Position numbers and translations under genes: made by a program. DNA of 35,558 nucleotides from Lusitaniella coriacea LEGE 07157 (GTDB taxonomy: Bacteria; Cyanobacteriota; Cyanobacteriia; Cyanobacteriales; Spirulinaceae), in NCBI RefSeq assembly GCF_015207425.1, contig NZ_JADEWZ010000046.1, forward strand, positions 1 to 35,558. Reading direction: 5' to 3'. The notes below the pieces were generated by a model that saw nothing but the letters and a program-made list of their open reading frames with translations, made no database searches and had not been told where the DNA came from. Positions 8,846-15,772 of this stretch are shown piece after piece. Position 1 is the first letter of the stretch. The number at the start of each line of letters is the position of its first letter.

Positions 8846-8860
8846 TGTACAAAGTGTACA
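8846..8860. promoter_or_regulatory. TGTACA-N3-TGTACA palindrome, candidate operator
   Basis: TGTACAAAGTGTACA is a perfect inverted repeat with six-base arms and a three-base centre, lying in the divergent promoter region. It resembles a dimeric repressor or activator site. It does not fit NtcA (GTA-N8-TAC; here N7). It also does not fit the cyanobacterial LexA box, which has one base less between the GTAC halves. The binding protein is unknown. Confidence 0.4.
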
Positions 8861-9086
8861 GTTTAATTGTGTTGAAAATAATATAAAGTTAATATATCCT
8901 GGTAAGAGAAATTTTGGACTCTAGCGAAATTGTAGGTTTTTCTGTGAATCGCGCGATCGCGCCAGCGATTGATAATTTCGCTTGAAAGCAAGCGGAGTCA
9001 GGGAGTGAAGGTTGTTCTATCCGGTGTGGGACTTATCCGCTAATGCTTACTCTTTTATGTGGCAACACCCTATCTACCCAAATGTT

Positions 9087-9092
9087 AGGAGG
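9087..9092 (+). promoter_or_regulatory. Perfect Shine-Dalgarno AGGAGG
   Basis: AGGAGG lies six bases before ATG 9099 and decides the start over the upstream in-frame codon at 9012. Full-consensus sites are uncommon in this window. Confidence 0.8.
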
Positions 9093-9098
9093 ACTAAC

Positions 9099-9482
9099 AT
9101 GACTTCCGACTTCTCTTCTTTTTTCACAACCCCGAATGCGACTCCCCCTTTCGAGTTGTATTTGCACGTCCCGCGCATTCCGAATCAACTGAATAATCGA
9201 CAAAGTAAGCAGTTTAATCGACCACTTCGTAAGAAAATGTCGCCTCTCGCGTCCCATATCACCTTTTTGTTGTACCAAACTTGGTCAGTCCAAGGACACG
9301 GAACCCTTTCGATTGAAAGTAGCAGTAAAAATAACAAACTCGAAGTAATTCTTGGAGGGGGAAGCGGCGGAATGACCTATTTGCACAAGTTGAAGGAAGA
9401 ACTTCCAGAGATTAAAGACGCTTACGAGCAAATGCATCTCTGGATGTTGTACGCCAAATGCCAGGAACTCGGCTGGTTTTAA
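9099..9482 (+). CDS. Hypothetical protein, 127 aa
   Basis: I do not recognise this family. The start at 9099 is fixed by AGGAGG six bases upstream. The protein has a basic, proline-containing N-terminal half (PFELYLHVPRIPNQLNN, RPLRKKM). A possible beta-sheet centre follows (HGTLSIESS, KLEVILGGGSGG). The C-terminal region is a predicted amphipathic helix (MTYLHKLKEELPEIKDAYEQ). There is no signal peptide or membrane segment. The strong ribosome site and clean frame suggest a well-translated small protein. It is divergent from the 1071-aa gene and may share regulation with it. A fold-level or database search would be needed to say more. Confidence 0.7.
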   Translation: MTSDFSSFFTTPNATPPFELYLHVPRIPNQLNNRQSKQFNRPLRKKMSPLASHITFLLYQTWSVQGHGTLSIESSSKNNKLEVILGGGSGGMTYLHKLKEELPEIKDAYEQMHLWMLYAKCQELGWF

Positions 9483-9497
9483 TTTGTGCGAAATAAC

Positions 9498-9541
9498 TGT
9501 CTGAGAATGACCAAGCGTTTAAACACAGGGATTCTCAGACA
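9498..9541 (+). other. 11-bp inverted repeat after the 127-aa gene
   Basis: TGTCTGAGAAT and ATTCTCAGACA form an 11-bp perfect stem with a 22-base loop. Copies of CGAAATAACT lie on either side (9489-9498 and 9552-9561). No T run follows, so it is not a classical terminator. It may be an mRNA 3' stabilising hairpin or a decayed mobile-element footprint. Confidence 0.4.
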
Positions 9542-9691
9542 ATAACAAATACGAAATAACTCTAGAACGAATAGACCGAACGCTGACGTTAACTGAAGTT
9601 GCGCAAGTCGGTGAGGTGGTGTACAAACTGCTTCGCCGCTTTGTTCGTCTGTGAAAAAATTTGAAATCTTTGAAAATGGATACGGAAAATA

Positions 9692-10180
9692 ATGACCCTT
9701 GCAAACTCTACCAAAAAAATCTGGGTGGTAATGCTGGCAACCTTTATCACGGCAATTATAGCAGCTTGGTGCATTGCCAAGGCAGCAAACCAAATTGTCG
9801 CGATCGCGCAAACACAATATTTCAACCCACCCACTCAAACCCCAGAACTCGTTACCGCGATCGTCAAACCCCAATTGAGTTTAACCCATCATAAAATCCA
9901 GGACGCGATCGAACAATGGAGACAAGAACAACAAGAATTAAACAACAACTTTAGGTCAATTGAACAAGCTTGGGAGTTTTTGAAAATTGACGATTTCGCC
10001 ACCGCGAAGCAACACGCCGAACGCTTGAAAACCAGTTATGCGCCTTGGAAAGAACGCCAACAATTATTGCTTTCGGCGATTGACGAACGGCGAGTTGAAC
10101 AGGAATGGGAAACCCTATACGATCGCGCGATGGGACAACTCCAACGTAAACCCTTGCTAGAACTGTCATCCTGTCGCTAA
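9692..10180 (+). CDS. Membrane-anchored coiled-coil hypothetical protein, 162 aa
   Basis: Residues about 10-32 (IWVVMLATFITAIIAAWCIA) form one membrane helix, preceded by a short positive N-terminus. The remainder is hydrophilic and mostly helical, with Gln/Glu-rich coiled-coil segments (IEQWRQEQQELNNNFRSIEQ and a second at 100-150). It is probably an inner-membrane protein with the coiled coil on one face. No family or function is recognised. It lies between two other small plus-strand genes, with spacers of 209 and 84 bases. The ATG has GGAAAATA just upstream. No alternative start suits the helix better. Confidence 0.65.
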   Translation: MTLANSTKKIWVVMLATFITAIIAAWCIAKAANQIVAIAQTQYFNPPTQTPELVTAIVKPQLSLTHHKIQDAIEQWRQEQQELNNNFRSIEQAWEFLKIDDFATAKQHAERLKTSYAPWKERQQLLLSAIDERRVEQEWETLYDRAMGQLQRKPLLELSSCR

Positions 10181-10200
10181 TTCTTTCTAGAAAACCGAGA

Positions 10201-10228
10201 TTGAGAAATAGTTGCAGCTATTTCTCAA
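10201..10228 (+). other. Strong hairpin between the 162-aa and DUF4359 genes
   Basis: TTGAGAAATAG / CTATTTCTCAA is an 11-bp perfect stem with loop TTGCAG. Only AAATCC follows, so a factor-independent terminator is incomplete. It could be a weak terminator, a processing site or a 5'-leader structure for the gene at 10265. Confidence 0.45.
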
Positions 10229-10264
10229 AATCCTTCATGCCATCAAATCTCTTCGAGGTCATTT

Positions 10265-10594
10265 ATGAATTATCGTGCCACAGCGATCGCTATTTCATCG
10301 CTATTACTCAGCTTTCTCGCCGTCACAAATCCCGATAAAGAAGATTACGTTCTTCGCATCAAGGAACAGTCTCAAAAGACCATCCAAGATGAAATCTGCC
10401 AGCAAGAACACCTTCTTTTGGAACTTCAAAAGGCTTGCAAAATGCTTTCGCCAATCCTGCCGACCTTAACAAAACCCATTGTCTACCATTGTAGTTGTCG
10501 GCAAACCTACATTTTGTTCAGCACTTATACCACTGAAGTGGGAAACTTCAAGACTCGCACAATTGGCATTGGCGGACAGTTCTTTGAACTATAG
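10265..10594 (+). CDS. DUF4359 family protein
   Basis: This 109-residue protein starts with a signal-anchor-like hydrophobic segment (residues about 5-20) followed by TNPDKEDYVLRIKEQ. It ends with a segment like LFSTYTTEVGNFKTRTIGIGGQF. The TNP...Y start and the FSTYTTE...TIGI end are the features I associate with cyanobacterial DUF4359, a small secreted or membrane-anchored family of unknown function. Cys residues at positions about 45, 58, 76 and 78 could form disulfides outside the cytoplasm. It is convergent with gltA. No promoter is obvious, so it may be read together with the upstream small genes through the hairpin. Confidence 0.65.
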   Translation: MNYRATAIAISSLLLSFLAVTNPDKEDYVLRIKEQSQKTIQDEICQQEHLLLELQKACKMLSPILPTLTKPIVYHCSCRQTYILFSTYTTEVGNFKTRTIGIGGQFFEL

Positions 10595-10638
10595 CTTGGC
10601 GTTAATCGGTAAAGGTTCGTTAGGTTAGCCGTCTAACT

Positions 10639-11781
10639 CTAACGCTCGTAAATGGGAATATAAGGGATATTATGTTGTCCGGTATAAATTTGCGTGGGAC
10701 GAAAAATACGGTTCTCGCCGATTTGTTCTCGCCAGTGTGCCAACCAACCTGCGACCCGCGCGATCGCGAAAATTGGAGTAAACAGATCCGTGGGAATCCC
10801 CAACTTACGGTACACCAACCCAGAGTAAAAATCGACATTGGCGTACACTCCCTTATGTCCCAACTTTTCCTCAACCACCTTCTCCAACTCCACCGCAATA
10901 TCGTAATAGGTATCGTGACCCGTCTTCTCAAACAATTGTTCTGCCAAACCCTGTAAAATTGTTGCTCTGGGGTCTTTCACCTTATACACTCGATGTCCGA
11001 ACCCCATGATTTTGGACTTCTGGGCGATGGCTTGCTCTACGTAGGGTCTAACGTTCTCCACCGAACCAATTTCTTCCAGCATTAAAATTACTTCTTCATT
11101 CGCTCCCCCGTGCAAGGGTCCGGCAAGCGTCCCCACCGCAGAGGCAATCACCGCATAGGGATCGGTCATTGTTGAAGCAGTGACCATCGCCGAGAACGTA
11201 GATGCATTAATCGTATGTTCCGCGTGGAGCATCAAACAAACATCGAAGATTCGAGCGGCTAACGGGTCTGGAAGGCGCTCTGTGAGCATATAGAGGAAGT
11301 TGGTCGCGTAATCGAGATCGTCGTTCGGTTGCACCGCATCGTTCCCCTTCCGCATCAACTGAAACGCTGCAACCATCGTCGGGATCTTCGCTAATAATCG
11401 AACAACGGCTCCTCTAATATATTGGGGATCGTTCAACGCGCGGCGAGAATAAAACAAACCCAATGCGGCGGCGGATGTTTGCAATGCATCCATCGGATGT
11501 CCGGTTTCCGGGAAACATTTCATCATATCCCGAATGCGGTATTTGATACGGCGATGGTAGCGAATATCCCGTTCAAAAGAATCCAGTTCGTCCTTCGTTG
11601 GCAATTCTCCCCAAATCAGGAGGTATGCCGTTTCCAAAAAGGTACTTTTTTGTGCTAATCCTTCAATCCGAATTCCTCTATATTCCAAAATTCCGCTTTG
11701 TCCGTTGACGTGACTCACACTCGATTGAGCCGCAGGAACGTTCGCCAAACCCGGAATATACTCGCAAGTTGCAACTGTCAT
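10639..11781 (-). CDS. gltA: Citrate synthase
   Basis: Citrate synthase condenses acetyl-CoA with oxaloacetate to citrate at the entry of the TCA cycle, in the cytoplasm. The 380-residue protein has the family landmarks in order: IEYRG-like N-terminal strand (ILEYRGIRIEGLA), HAEHTINASTF (His186-His189), GPLHGGANEE (catalytic His224) and MGFGHRVYKVKDPRA (His263 and the Arg cluster). The conserved Asp lies in NVDFYSGLVY, followed by LFTPIFAIARVAGWLAHWREQ. It is full length for the short bacterial dimer type. It is followed on the same strand by nothing within 10.6 kb of the left neighbour's direction and preceded, 136 bases away, by the response regulator, so it probably has its own promoter. 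Confidence 0.97.
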   Translation of the reverse strand: MTVATCEYIPGLANVPAAQSSVSHVNGQSGILEYRGIRIEGLAQKSTFLETAYLLIWGELPTKDELDSFERDIRYHRRIKYRIRDMMKCFPETGHPMDALQTSAAALGLFYSRRALNDPQYIRGAVVRLLAKIPTMVAAFQLMRKGNDAVQPNDDLDYATNFLYMLTERLPDPLAARIFDVCLMLHAEHTINASTFSAMVTASTMTDPYAVIASAVGTLAGPLHGGANEEVILMLEEIGSVENVRPYVEQAIAQKSKIMGFGHRVYKVKDPRATILQGLAEQLFEKTGHDTYYDIAVELEKVVEEKLGHKGVYANVDFYSGLVYRKLGIPTDLFTPIFAIARVAGWLAHWREQIGENRIFRPTQIYTGQHNIPYIPIYER

Positions 11782-11917
11782 CGTTCTACCCGTATTCGTG
11801 AAAAATATTTCTGAAGTTAACTTACCTCAAAATGTCCTGTGGAGATCGGATGGGCGCGATCGGCTCCTGGCAATCCGTTGGTAAAATAGGGCGGAGGCGG
11901 ATTTTAAAACCCTGCGA

Positions 11918-12646
11918 TTAATTCGCCACGGCTGCGACAGAAGGTTGTAAATGCTTCCCTTGTATTCGCTCTGGGTTGAAGCGATAACCAACATTACGAA
12001 CGGTTTGAATTAAACTCGGCTGACGAGGGTCAATTTCTAGCTTTTTGCGCAGAGACAGGACATGGGTATCGATGGTACGGGGATTATCGATCGAATTTGG
12101 CCAAGCGCGTCGCAGAAGTTCCGAACGACTCAAGGCGATTCCCTCTGCTTGAGCGAGAACGTAGAGCAGACTAAATTCTTGAGGCGTTAGGTCGATAAAT
12201 TCACCTTTTAATTGAACCCGACGCTGCACTAAATCGATGGTTAAATCGCCATACCCTAAGTACAGCGGTGCGGTGGTCATCCGTAGGCGACGAATTAAGG
12301 CTTCAACTCGCGCCATAAATTCCTGCATTCCAAAGGGTTTGCTCAAGTAATCGTCGGCTCCTGCCTTTAACCCTTTAACAATATCTCCTTGGCTATTGCG
12401 AGCGGACAGGAGGAGGATGAGGGATTGTTGTTGCTGGTAGAGGTAGTGGCATAGTTCTAGACCATCGCCGTCTGGTAAATCGGAGTCGATGATGGCTAAG
12501 TCGGGTAGGCGTTTATAAAACAAGCTTTTCGCTTGATGCAGAGTCGCCGATTGCTGAACGATGTGACCTGCTTGCTGTAGATGCCAACCTAGGAGCGATC
12601 GCAGGTGAGGATTGCCCTCAACAACTAGAATGTGAATTGAACCCAC
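11918..12646 (-). CDS. OmpR/PhoB-type response regulator with an altered acidic pocket
   Basis: The 242-residue protein has a receiver domain (about 1-120) and a C-terminal winged-helix Trans_reg_C domain (about 130-230; SRSELLRRAWP, RTIDTHVLSLRKKL, IQTVRNVGYRF). The phosphoacceptor is Asp54 (IIDSDLPDGDG), with Ser81 and Lys103 (SKPF) in place. The metal-binding acidic pair is degenerate: the usual E/D-D is E10-G11-N12. Phosphorylation may therefore be weak or absent. It resembles cyanobacterial regulators of the RpaB/RppA/NblR group, but I cannot assign it to one. No histidine kinase is adjacent, so it is an orphan regulator here. Confidence 0.88.
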   Translation of the reverse strand: MGSIHILVVEGNPHLRSLLGWHLQQAGHIVQQSATLHQAKSLFYKRLPDLAIIDSDLPDGDGLELCHYLYQQQQSLILLLSARNSQGDIVKGLKAGADDYLSKPFGMQEFMARVEALIRRLRMTTAPLYLGYGDLTIDLVQRRVQLKGEFIDLTPQEFSLLYVLAQAEGIALSRSELLRRAWPNSIDNPRTIDTHVLSLRKKLEIDPRQPSLIQTVRNVGYRFNPERIQGKHLQPSVAAVAN

Positions 12647-12857
12647 GTTAGTCTCTAATTCCCCTACAACTGGTTGATTTTCAGATTAACAGAAGCTAAT
12701 GTCAGGATGCTGTAACAATTGCTACGGGAGTTTCCTCCGCAAAATTGGGGATCGGAACGAATGCCTATGACGGGTTTCACAGAATTCAGAGGTAGAATGA
12801 AGGAGAAGATACGGTAAAAAATGATTTTCCCGAAGTTTCGCTTTTCACTTTAAGATT

Positions 12858-13106
12858 ATGCTAACCAATGCTTTGTCCGTTCGCTATTACCAACGCATCA
12901 CCGACGCTCTTGTGGAAATGTGGCATAGGGGCAACCGCTACACCGAACTTCAACTATACCTTGATGGCTATTTAGCTTGTTTGCGACATACCAGCGCTTT
13001 GGAACCTTATTGGATTCACCGTTTGGAAGAAGAGGTTTACCGCTTTTTGCGGGATGCTTCTAATTTTGAACTGACGATGCCTCAAACGGAGGTCAATCGC
13101 TACTAA
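12858..13106 (+). CDS. DUF6761-like small cyanobacterial protein
   Basis: This 82-residue protein reads as RYYQRITDALVEMWHRG followed by LQLYLDGYLACLRHTSALE and IHRLEEEVYRFLRDASNFE. That pattern matches a highly conserved small cyanobacterial family I know as DUF6761, of unknown function. It is soluble, helical and full length. It is divergent from the response regulator with a 211-base shared upstream region. A clear terminator follows at 13136, so it is a single-gene unit. Confidence 0.7.
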   Translation: MLTNALSVRYYQRITDALVEMWHRGNRYTELQLYLDGYLACLRHTSALEPYWIHRLEEEVYRFLRDASNFELTMPQTEVNRY

Positions 13107-13135
13107 AGGATTTCACGATTTAAACTTTGCGGAAA

Positions 13136-13162
13136 GATGGGGATTGCCCCATCACTTTTTTT
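13136..13162 (+). terminator. Intrinsic terminator after the DUF6761-like gene
   Basis: GATGGGG-ATTG-CCCCATC forms a seven-bp GC-rich stem with a four-base loop, followed by AC and seven T. It lies 30 bases past the stop codon. Confidence 0.85.
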
Positions 13163-13170
13163 GCCGAATA

Positions 13171-13208
13171 GCTCTAAGCTCTAAGCTATCAGCAGTCAGG
13201 TGTCAGCC
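13171..13208. repeat. Degenerate heptanucleotide tandem array
   Basis: Five consecutive heptamers read GCTCTAA, GCTCTAA, GCTATCA, GCAGTCA and GGTGTCA, and then GCC. They follow a GCNNTCA-like pattern similar to short tandemly repeated repetitive (STRR) heptamers of cyanobacteria. A second array is at 17733-17760. Confidence 0.6.
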
Positions 13209-13243
13209 AAAAACTAAATTTGCTATTCCTTAACTTACTGCGT

Positions 13244-13338
13244 CATATCAAATCCTCCTAATTGCTCACTGTAAAAACTTCTCCGTGTCCCCGTGTCCCC
13301 GTGTCTCCGTGTCAGTCCTTACCAAGGGCATTCAACCG
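13244..13338 (+). repeat. Dispersed CCGTGTCCC-type intergenic repeat, copy 1
   Basis: The element starts ATATCAAATCCTCCTAATTG, continues with a run of CCGTGTC(C/T) units and ends CCTTACCAAGGGCATTCAAC. The left part matches 20087 and 34275. The right part matches the inverted copy at 15711-15770. Confidence 0.7.
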
Positions 13339-13347
13339 AATTTTATA

Positions 13348-14700
13348 TTATCCCGCGATCGCGCCCTCTCGCGATTGTCGATTGAGAGTTTTGAAGTAGG
13401 CGAATAGTAATTTGGGAAGCGCGAATCGATTCCGACGATTCTCCAGTAGCGAGCGTCCTTGGAGTCTGTCTAAGGCTTCGAGCAGTTGCGGTGCGGGAAT
13501 TGAATCCTGTAGTTTATCCTGTAATTGTCCAAAGGAGAATCCTGGGGACTGAGTGGATAGGGTTTGTAGCGCGATCGCCTCGACGGGAGACAAACGGGCG
13601 AGTTGCTGCTCGATTAAGTCGCAAATTTCCCCGAAAATGAAAATATCTTGGGCGAGAAACTGTTCTAAGTTTCCGTTAAATAACTCCTGAATTGTCGTTG
13701 CGGCAATTTTCAGCGCGAGAGGATTGCCGCTATAGAATTGCATCAATTGTCCGTAGGCGAGTTCGGACCCCAATAGTCCTTTGACGCGGAAAACGTGCTG
13801 CACTTCGGCTAATCCCAACCCTTTCAAGGATAACGAACGAATGGGTAAGCCTTCCCCTTCTTTGGCTGCAAAACCTACGAATTTTTCGCGACTGGTCAGC
13901 AAAAGACAGCTTTGATGGCGCTGTTCGGCGAGGGTTCGCAGAAGTTGCCCGTATCCTTCATAGCCTTTGAGATAGCGTCCAGATCGCGCGTCTTCGGTTT
14001 GAGTGTCGGCGCATAATAAGGAATCCCAATTATCGAGAACTAACAAGCAGCGCGTCGAACGCAGGGTATTCATGAGACAGGCGATTAAATGATGGGTATC
14101 CTCCGTATTGTCTGGGACGCGATCGCGTTGGAGGAGTGCCAGCCAATCGCACAGCAATTGGTTAATCGGCGGTGCATTGCGCAGTGATCGCGAAATTAAA
14201 TAGTCAAACTCTCCTTGCAATTTTTCGGCACAGCGCATCGCTAGTGCGGTTTTTCCCATGCCACCCATGCCTAAAATAGACACGAGTCGGCAGCGATCGC
14301 GCGAAATCCATTGTTCTAGTCGTTCTAACTCGTTGGCGCGTCCGAAGAAGTAGGAGGTGTCTAGGATTTCTCCCCAATCTTGGTGTTGGGAAAGGGGTAA
14401 GTGTACGACCTTTGGCGAGTCGATTTTTTCTGGGGTTGGATGCTGACCTCGACAAAATGCTGCCGCGATCGCGCACCGAACGTTTCGTTTGCTGATGGGT
14501 TCTCCCAATTCCAGAGAAAGCCACTTCCACAGTTGACTGCCAATGGCTTTGAGATAATCGGGATTATAGCCCGCTTGTTCTGCAATTTGCGCGTAGGTTT
14601 TCTGTTCCCAAACTTGTTGGAGAATTAGCGTTTGAATGGGGTTCAGGCTTTTTGGACTCAAAATCTTATCCAAGAAAGCCAATACATCTTCGATCCTCAT
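13348..14700 (-). CDS. vMAP-type NB-ARC (STAND) ATPase without repeat domain
   Basis: This 450-residue protein has an N-terminal domain (1-85: IEDVLAFLDKIL, TYAQIAEQAGYNPDYLKAIG, LGEPISKRN) like the HTH-like vMAP N-terminus that precedes many cyanobacterial NB-ARC and WD40 proteins. An NB-ARC ATPase follows: Walker A GMGGMGKT (144-151), Walker B LLVLDNWD (219-226), sensor LLLTSRE (266-272) and GNPLAL (326-331). A winged-helix segment runs to the end. STAND ATPases switch on ligand-driven oligomerisation. The usual C-terminal sensor repeats are missing, so the protein stops where WD40 or TPR repeats normally begin. The start chosen is ATG 14700, not the TTG at 14724, because family members begin at this helix. 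A HEAT-repeat gene lies divergently at 15149. Confidence 0.85.
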   Translation of the reverse strand: MRIEDVLAFLDKILSPKSLNPIQTLILQQVWEQKTYAQIAEQAGYNPDYLKAIGSQLWKWLSLELGEPISKRNVRCAIAAAFCRGQHPTPEKIDSPKVVHLPLSQHQDWGEILDTSYFFGRANELERLEQWISRDRCRLVSILGMGGMGKTALAMRCAEKLQGEFDYLISRSLRNAPPINQLLCDWLALLQRDRVPDNTEDTHHLIACLMNTLRSTRCLLVLDNWDSLLCADTQTEDARSGRYLKGYEGYGQLLRTLAEQRHQSCLLLTSREKFVGFAAKEGEGLPIRSLSLKGLGLAEVQHVFRVKGLLGSELAYGQLMQFYSGNPLALKIAATTIQELFNGNLEQFLAQDIFIFGEICDLIEQQLARLSPVEAIALQTLSTQSPGFSFGQLQDKLQDSIPAPQLLEALDRLQGRSLLENRRNRFALPKLLFAYFKTLNRQSREGAIAG

Positions 14701-15148
14701 ACTTGACCTAATTTTTGTTGTCAATATAAGGATGCTCCCTGAACTGACCGTTGTTTCGATACGCTGATTAGAGATGCTGTATTGAATGCCGCGTAGTCAT
14801 TTTTTGGTGTCTTACTTTGTTTTCTTCCACGATCAATCGGTAGATATCCGGTCAGTTTTATAAAAAATTCCCGTAGATTTACGTATTGCAGTTCATAATA
14901 CTCAAACACTTTTAAGAGAATTAACGAGTAAATTAGCGTTTTCCGGCTTCTCTTGGCGTTGAATGGCGACCCGCAATCCTTAAGATCGATTTAACATAAT
15001 CGATCGCGCGATCGCCTGACCAAATTCACGGAAATTCGGGACAGATTGGGATAATTTTCGGGAATATCTCGCTTTTTATCTGAGCCAGAATTTGATTACA
15101 ATGTACGAGATTAAAGCGATGGATAGCGCACGTAATTGATAGGATCCT
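14701..15148. other. Intergenic region between the NB-ARC and HEAT genes
   Basis: This 448-base AT-rich spacer between divergent genes contains HIP1-like sites near 15000 (CGATCGCGCGATCGCC). A 62-codon minus ORF (14721-14909) has a GTG start and no ribosome site; I do not consider it supported. No RNA gene, hairpin with T run or repeat family is evident. Confidence 0.4.
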
Positions 15149-15712
15149 ATGCTACTGAATTTGACCTCACCTCAAACCTTAGAAAGACTGCGCGAGCAAG
15201 CAGAGAACCATCCCAAGTATCGCGTCAGAAAATCGGCACTGCAAGCATTGGTTAAAGGTTGTAAGGACAATCCCGAAACGTTAAACGTCCTGAAAAATGT
15301 TGCGCACCGCGATCGCGCGCCAGAAGTCGTTCAAACCGCAATCCAAGAACTCGCGCGGGGTTGGCAAGACGATTCCGAAACCCTAAACTGGCTGAAAACC
15401 TACGCTCAATACAGCCAAAATCCCGTGGTTCGCAGCACGGCAATTCAGGAATTAGCCAGGGGATGGTCTGAAATATTCAACGTCTTTGAAATCCTCGCGA
15501 AGTGCGCCTTTGTCGATCCCTTCCAGCGCCAAAACAACGCAGACATTAACCCCCGCAAAAGCGCTCTCGAATCCGCGATCGCGTACTATGGCGATCGTCC
15601 TGAAACCTGGGCGCTGGTTGCCGATCGCGCGCGCAACGACACCGACAGACAGGTACGATCCTTTGCTAAAGAACAGTTACAACAGAAGGCAGATGCTAAC
15701 GGGGTGATTTGA
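15149..15712 (+). CDS. HEAT-repeat protein, 187 aa
   Basis: The protein is built of helical repeats of about 31 residues with the pattern VRKSALQALVKG, VQTAIQELARGWQDD, VRSTAIQELARGW, PRKSALESAIAYYG and VRSFAKEQL. Each repeat is led by a segment like ETLNVLKNVAHRDR. This is the HEAT/PBS-lyase-like pattern common in cyanobacteria, also found as the C-terminal sensor region of NB-ARC and NACHT proteins there. It is probably a protein-binding scaffold in the cytoplasm; no catalytic residues are seen. The start has AGGA five bases upstream (in TAGGATCCTATG). It lies divergent from the NB-ARC ATPase that lacks a repeat domain. Confidence 0.8.
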   Translation: MLLNLTSPQTLERLREQAENHPKYRVRKSALQALVKGCKDNPETLNVLKNVAHRDRAPEVVQTAIQELARGWQDDSETLNWLKTYAQYSQNPVVRSTAIQELARGWSEIFNVFEILAKCAFVDPFQRQNNADINPRKSALESAIAYYGDRPETWALVADRARNDTDRQVRSFAKEQLQQKADANGVI

Positions 15713-15770
15713 TATCCGGTTGAATCGCCTTAGTTAAGGCTGACACGGGGAAGGGGAGACACGGAGACAC
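15711..15770 (-). repeat. Dispersed CCGTGTCCC-type repeat, copy 2 (inverted)
   Basis: Read on the minus strand it has GTGTCTCCGTGTCTCCCC, then CGTGTCAGCCTTAACTAAGG, then CGATTCAACCGGATATC. It matches the right half of copy 1. It overlaps the stop codon region of the HEAT gene and reaches the 3' end of trpA. Confidence 0.65.
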
Positions 15771-15772
15771 AT

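Larger units (their letters stand above)
8730..9098. other. Divergent intergenic region between the 1071-aa and 127-aa genes
   Basis: This spacer of 369 bases must hold both promoters. It is AT-rich around 8830-8930 and contains the palindrome at 8846-8860. The reading frame of the 127-aa gene extends upstream to 9012, but the ribosome site at 9087-9092 sets the start at 9099. No RNA gene was found. Confidence 0.5.

Noticed and set aside
8846-8860. NtcA or LexA binding site
   Set aside because: The spacing is GTA-N7-TAC, one short of NtcA, and GTAC-N5-GTAC, one longer than the cyanobacterial LexA box.
9012-9098. Longer start for the 127-aa gene
   Set aside because: The internal ATG at 9099 has a perfect AGGAGG at ideal spacing; the upstream start has none.
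14721-14909. 62-codon minus ORF upstream of the NB-ARC gene
   Set aside because: GTG start without a ribosome site, AT-rich spacer and no recognisable family. A remnant of an older gene cannot be excluded.
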